From the IMG/VR virus record IMGVR_UViG_3300030098_002921, positions 1 through 26,036 of that record: a stretch of DNA of 26,036 bases; one strand, written 5' to 3'. Under the pieces are notes generated by a model. It was not told where the DNA came from. It did not search any database and saw nothing but the letters and a program-made list of their open reading frames with translations. The stretch is from a virus. Positions 24,504 to 26,036 of this stretch are shown in pieces (the stretch's first letter is position 1; each line of letters opens with the position of its first letter). The position numbers were made by a program, and so were the translations under genes.

Positions 24504-25027
24504 AGTTCTTCCTGTTTAACAGTTTTAGCTTTCTTTAAAAATAATTCCTTTATAGGTATTAAAGCTAGTTTGGATACTCCTTTTTCATATCCTGCTTCTT
24601 TATCCCCACCATCAATTATCCTTAATCTCCCTTCTGACTTTAACATTTTTAATAAGCTTTTTAAGTGTTTTGTTTCAAATATAAACCCACCACCTCCATC
24701 ATCAAGCATATGCAACCAATATTCTGCCTCTGTTATTGATAGTCCTGATTGTTTACCCCTACAATAAATTTCTATAGCTATATTTTCAGTATTTTTCCAT
24801 TGAGTCTTTTTTCCTTGCCATCTTTCTGTTTTAACTTCAATCTTTCCCTTTCCTTCAAAAGCCTCTGCTAATTTCTTTTCAGTTATTTTTCCAAAATCTA
24901 GGTCTATATCAAACTTTTTATTTTTCCAGTCGTTATTTATAGGCATAAATATTCCCCTTTCATCTTGTATTTCACATTCTCCAAATATTTGGATAATCTT
25001 ATTTAGTGTTATCTGTTTCTTTGGCAT
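24494..25027 (-). CDS. PD-(D/E)XK-type nuclease
   Basis: A 177-residue protein. The core reads FGKITEKKLAEAF (Glu50), then KIEVKTERW with E64-x-K66 as the (D/E)-x-K pair, then a beta strand NIAIEIYCRGKQSGLSITEA with Glu86. This acid - ExK - strand/helix order is that of PD-(D/E)XK nucleases. The phrase RGKxSG followed by TEAEYW is one I recall from phage endonucleases of this fold. It overlaps the RuvC-like gene by 29 bases, so the two are translated together. The likely role is cutting branched or damaged DNA during replication or recombination, or host DNA breakdown. Its stop codon directly abuts that of the convergent gene. Confidence 0.72.
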   Translation of the reverse strand: MPKKQITLNKIIQIFGECEIQDERGIFMPINNDWKNKKFDIDLDFGKITEKKLAEAFEGKGKIEVKTERWQGKKTQWKNTENIAIEIYCRGKQSGLSITEAEYWLHMLDDGGGGFIFETKHLKSLLKMLKSEGRLRIIDGGDKEAGYEKGVSKLALIPIKELFLKKAKTVKQEELAL

Positions 25028-25472
25028 AAGTAGCTATTAAAATCGCATCAGATGTCTTTAAAGTCACTTTCTTAAGTTCTGGATATAAATGTTTAGCTTT
25101 ATCTTTTAAGTAGCGTTTACGCCTTGTTTTGTCCAATTTAGGTGTTTCAAAATATTTCATCCATTTCTGTGGAGATACTTCAATTAAGTCCATTTCATAT
25201 GCTCCTGCAATACCTTTCCAAGTTCCATAGTTTTCTGCAAACTTCCATATAGAACCCTTAGCATCCCCAGGTCTAGCCCATACCTTTTCTATAAATGGAA
25301 CAACTCTCTTAGCTTCACTGGCACTTATAGCCATAGCAAATACAAGTGCCATATCTTGTATATTTCTTGGGCATGGATATGCTTTTATAAATTCATCTTC
25401 TATTACACATATACCACCAGACATACCTGGGTCTATACCAATATATACACTAGAATGGGAGTGTTTCTTCAT
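24999..25472 (-). CDS. RuvC-like Holliday junction resolvase
   Basis: A 157-residue protein with the RuvC/RNase H-fold signatures. IGIDPGMSGG supplies the first catalytic Asp (D14). FIEKVWARPGDAKGS supplies Glu62. The C-terminal TSDAILIATYA supplies the last acid (D142) before the closing helix. The length is close to that of E. coli RuvC. The family cuts four-way junctions using two metal ions. In phages it resolves recombination intermediates or branched DNA before packaging. It overlaps the DnaB-like gene by 23 bases upstream and the nuclease gene downstream, forming a compact replication/recombination unit on this strand. Confidence 0.87.
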   Translation of the reverse strand: MKKHSHSSVYIGIDPGMSGGICVIEDEFIKAYPCPRNIQDMALVFAMAISASEAKRVVPFIEKVWARPGDAKGSIWKFAENYGTWKGIAGAYEMDLIEVSPQKWMKYFETPKLDKTRRKRYLKDKAKHLYPELKKVTLKTSDAILIATYAKETDNTK

Positions 25473-26036
25473 CTTTTCTCGCTTTCATTTGTCTTTTCAT
25501 ATCTTCTTGTAATGCATCTACCGAATTATAAAACCTTGCTTTATCACCATCAAAGCCTAGGTCTACTTCTCCAGTCTCTCCGTAACGTACTTTACGTGCA
25601 ACAATAGTTATAGAGTTTTTACCTTTATCAGCATTACCATTAATTTTATAATCATAGTATGTAAAAAATACATTCTCGGCAACTTGCTCTATTGCACCAC
25701 TCTCTGCTAAATCTGATAATTGTGGCTTAGTTACTACACTTCTAGTCTCTAATGCTCTATTTAATTGAGAGGCTAATACTACTACAGCCTTATGCTCTTT
25801 TGCAAGCCACTTATAATCATTTACAAGAGCTTCTAATTGTAATCTTCTTTGGTCAATCGACTTTGGTGGGTTTATAAGTTGTATATAATCATCTAGTATT
25901 ATATCAGGTTTAAATTTTTTAACCTCGGCTGAGGATTTTGCAAAGTCTCTTATATCATCAAACATTCTAAGTTTATCACTATTATATTTTTCAACTATAT
26001 GTTGCTTAACTCTTTCAAGCTCTATAACTCCCGTTT
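25450..26036 (-). CDS. DnaB-like replicative helicase, C-terminal part
   Basis: The frame is open to the right edge, so the N-terminus and Walker A lie outside the window; an internal Met at 25965 is not the start. The visible 195 residues show Walker B (KPDIILDDYIQLI), a following helix with QRRLQLEALVNDYKWLAKEH, VVVLASQLNR (the motif H3-like strand ending in a sensor Gln), DLAESGAIEQVAENV (motif H4) and a closing TIVARKVRYGETGEV with FDGDKARF. This is the RecA-type motor of DnaB/gp4-like helicases, which unwind DNA 5' to 3' as a hexamer. It is the first visible gene of the leftward replication block. Confidence 0.88.
   Translation of the reverse strand, partial: TGVIELERVKQHIVEKYNSDKLRMFDDIRDFAKSSAEVKKFKPDIILDDYIQLINPPKSIDQRRLQLEALVNDYKWLAKEHKAVVVLASQLNRALETRSVVTKPQLSDLAESGAIEQVAENVFFTYYDYKINGNADKGKNSITIVARKVRYGETGEVDLGFDGDKARFYNSVDALQEDMKRQMKARKDEETLPF

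Noticed and set aside
24494-24560. Possible terminator after the virion block
   Set aside because: Only a 4-bp AAGA/TCTT pairing can be formed, with no stable stem and no T-run at the right place.

Overview
This window is an AT-rich stretch of a tailed double-stranded DNA phage genome (Caudoviricetes). It most resembles uncultured marine podovirus-like genomes. The basis is a dense block of virion genes on the + strand, no gene long enough or of the right composition to be a tape measure, a beta-rich tail protein of the nozzle/hub kind, two fibre-like proteins, and a set of very large internal virion proteins ending in a 2360-residue giant. The host is not identifiable. Shine-Dalgarno sequences (AGGAG/AAGGAG) are common, so translation is of the usual bacterial type.

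Layout. Positions 1-224 are the 3' end of an unidentified structural gene. The largest gene-free gap in the window (225-375, 151 bases) follows it and holds three potential hairpins. No stretch above 300 bases lacks a gene. Positions 376-4997 carry small structural and connector genes: a beta-rich 111-residue protein, a Trp-rich 75-residue protein, a fibre with a C-terminal S74 intramolecular chaperone, a zinc ribbon, three connector/adaptor-like proteins (two of which look like halves of one), and four miniature genes, three of them under 60 codons. Positions 5032-11743 carry the tail: a 1366-residue structural protein, a 692-residue fibre with 12 N-x-x-I-G repeats, and a beta-rich accessory protein. 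Positions 11745-13116 hold a calcineurin-like metallophosphoesterase and three consecutive tiny membrane proteins, which are holin or membrane-remodelling candidates. Positions 13118-24043 are internal (ejection) virion proteins of 303, 382, 575 and 2360 residues. Positions 24040-24493 hold two overlapping small genes, one short and basic, one with a membrane segment and coiled coil. From 24494 to the right edge the strand flips to a replication/recombination block read leftwards: a DnaB-like helicase (5' end outside the window), a RuvC-like resolvase and a PD-(D/E)XK-type nuclease. The two convergent units end with stop codons directly abutting.

The most interesting object is the giant protein at 16961-24043. 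Reading it residue by residue, I find what looks like a complete but partly degenerate tyrosine-recombinase module near residues 675-930 (the R, H, Y spacing of the C-terminal half matches XerD closely). About 250 residues downstream is an HExxH zinc metallopeptidase motif. Membrane-active segments lie near both ends. This is the layout of a polyvalent protein delivered into the cell with the DNA; a recombinase fold inside such a protein is unusual and merits structural prediction.

The + strand genes are tightly packed and translationally coupled: the stop-start junction TAATATG recurs five times and TAATG three times. I see no tRNA, CRISPR, insertion sequence, convincing intrinsic terminator or obvious endolysin.
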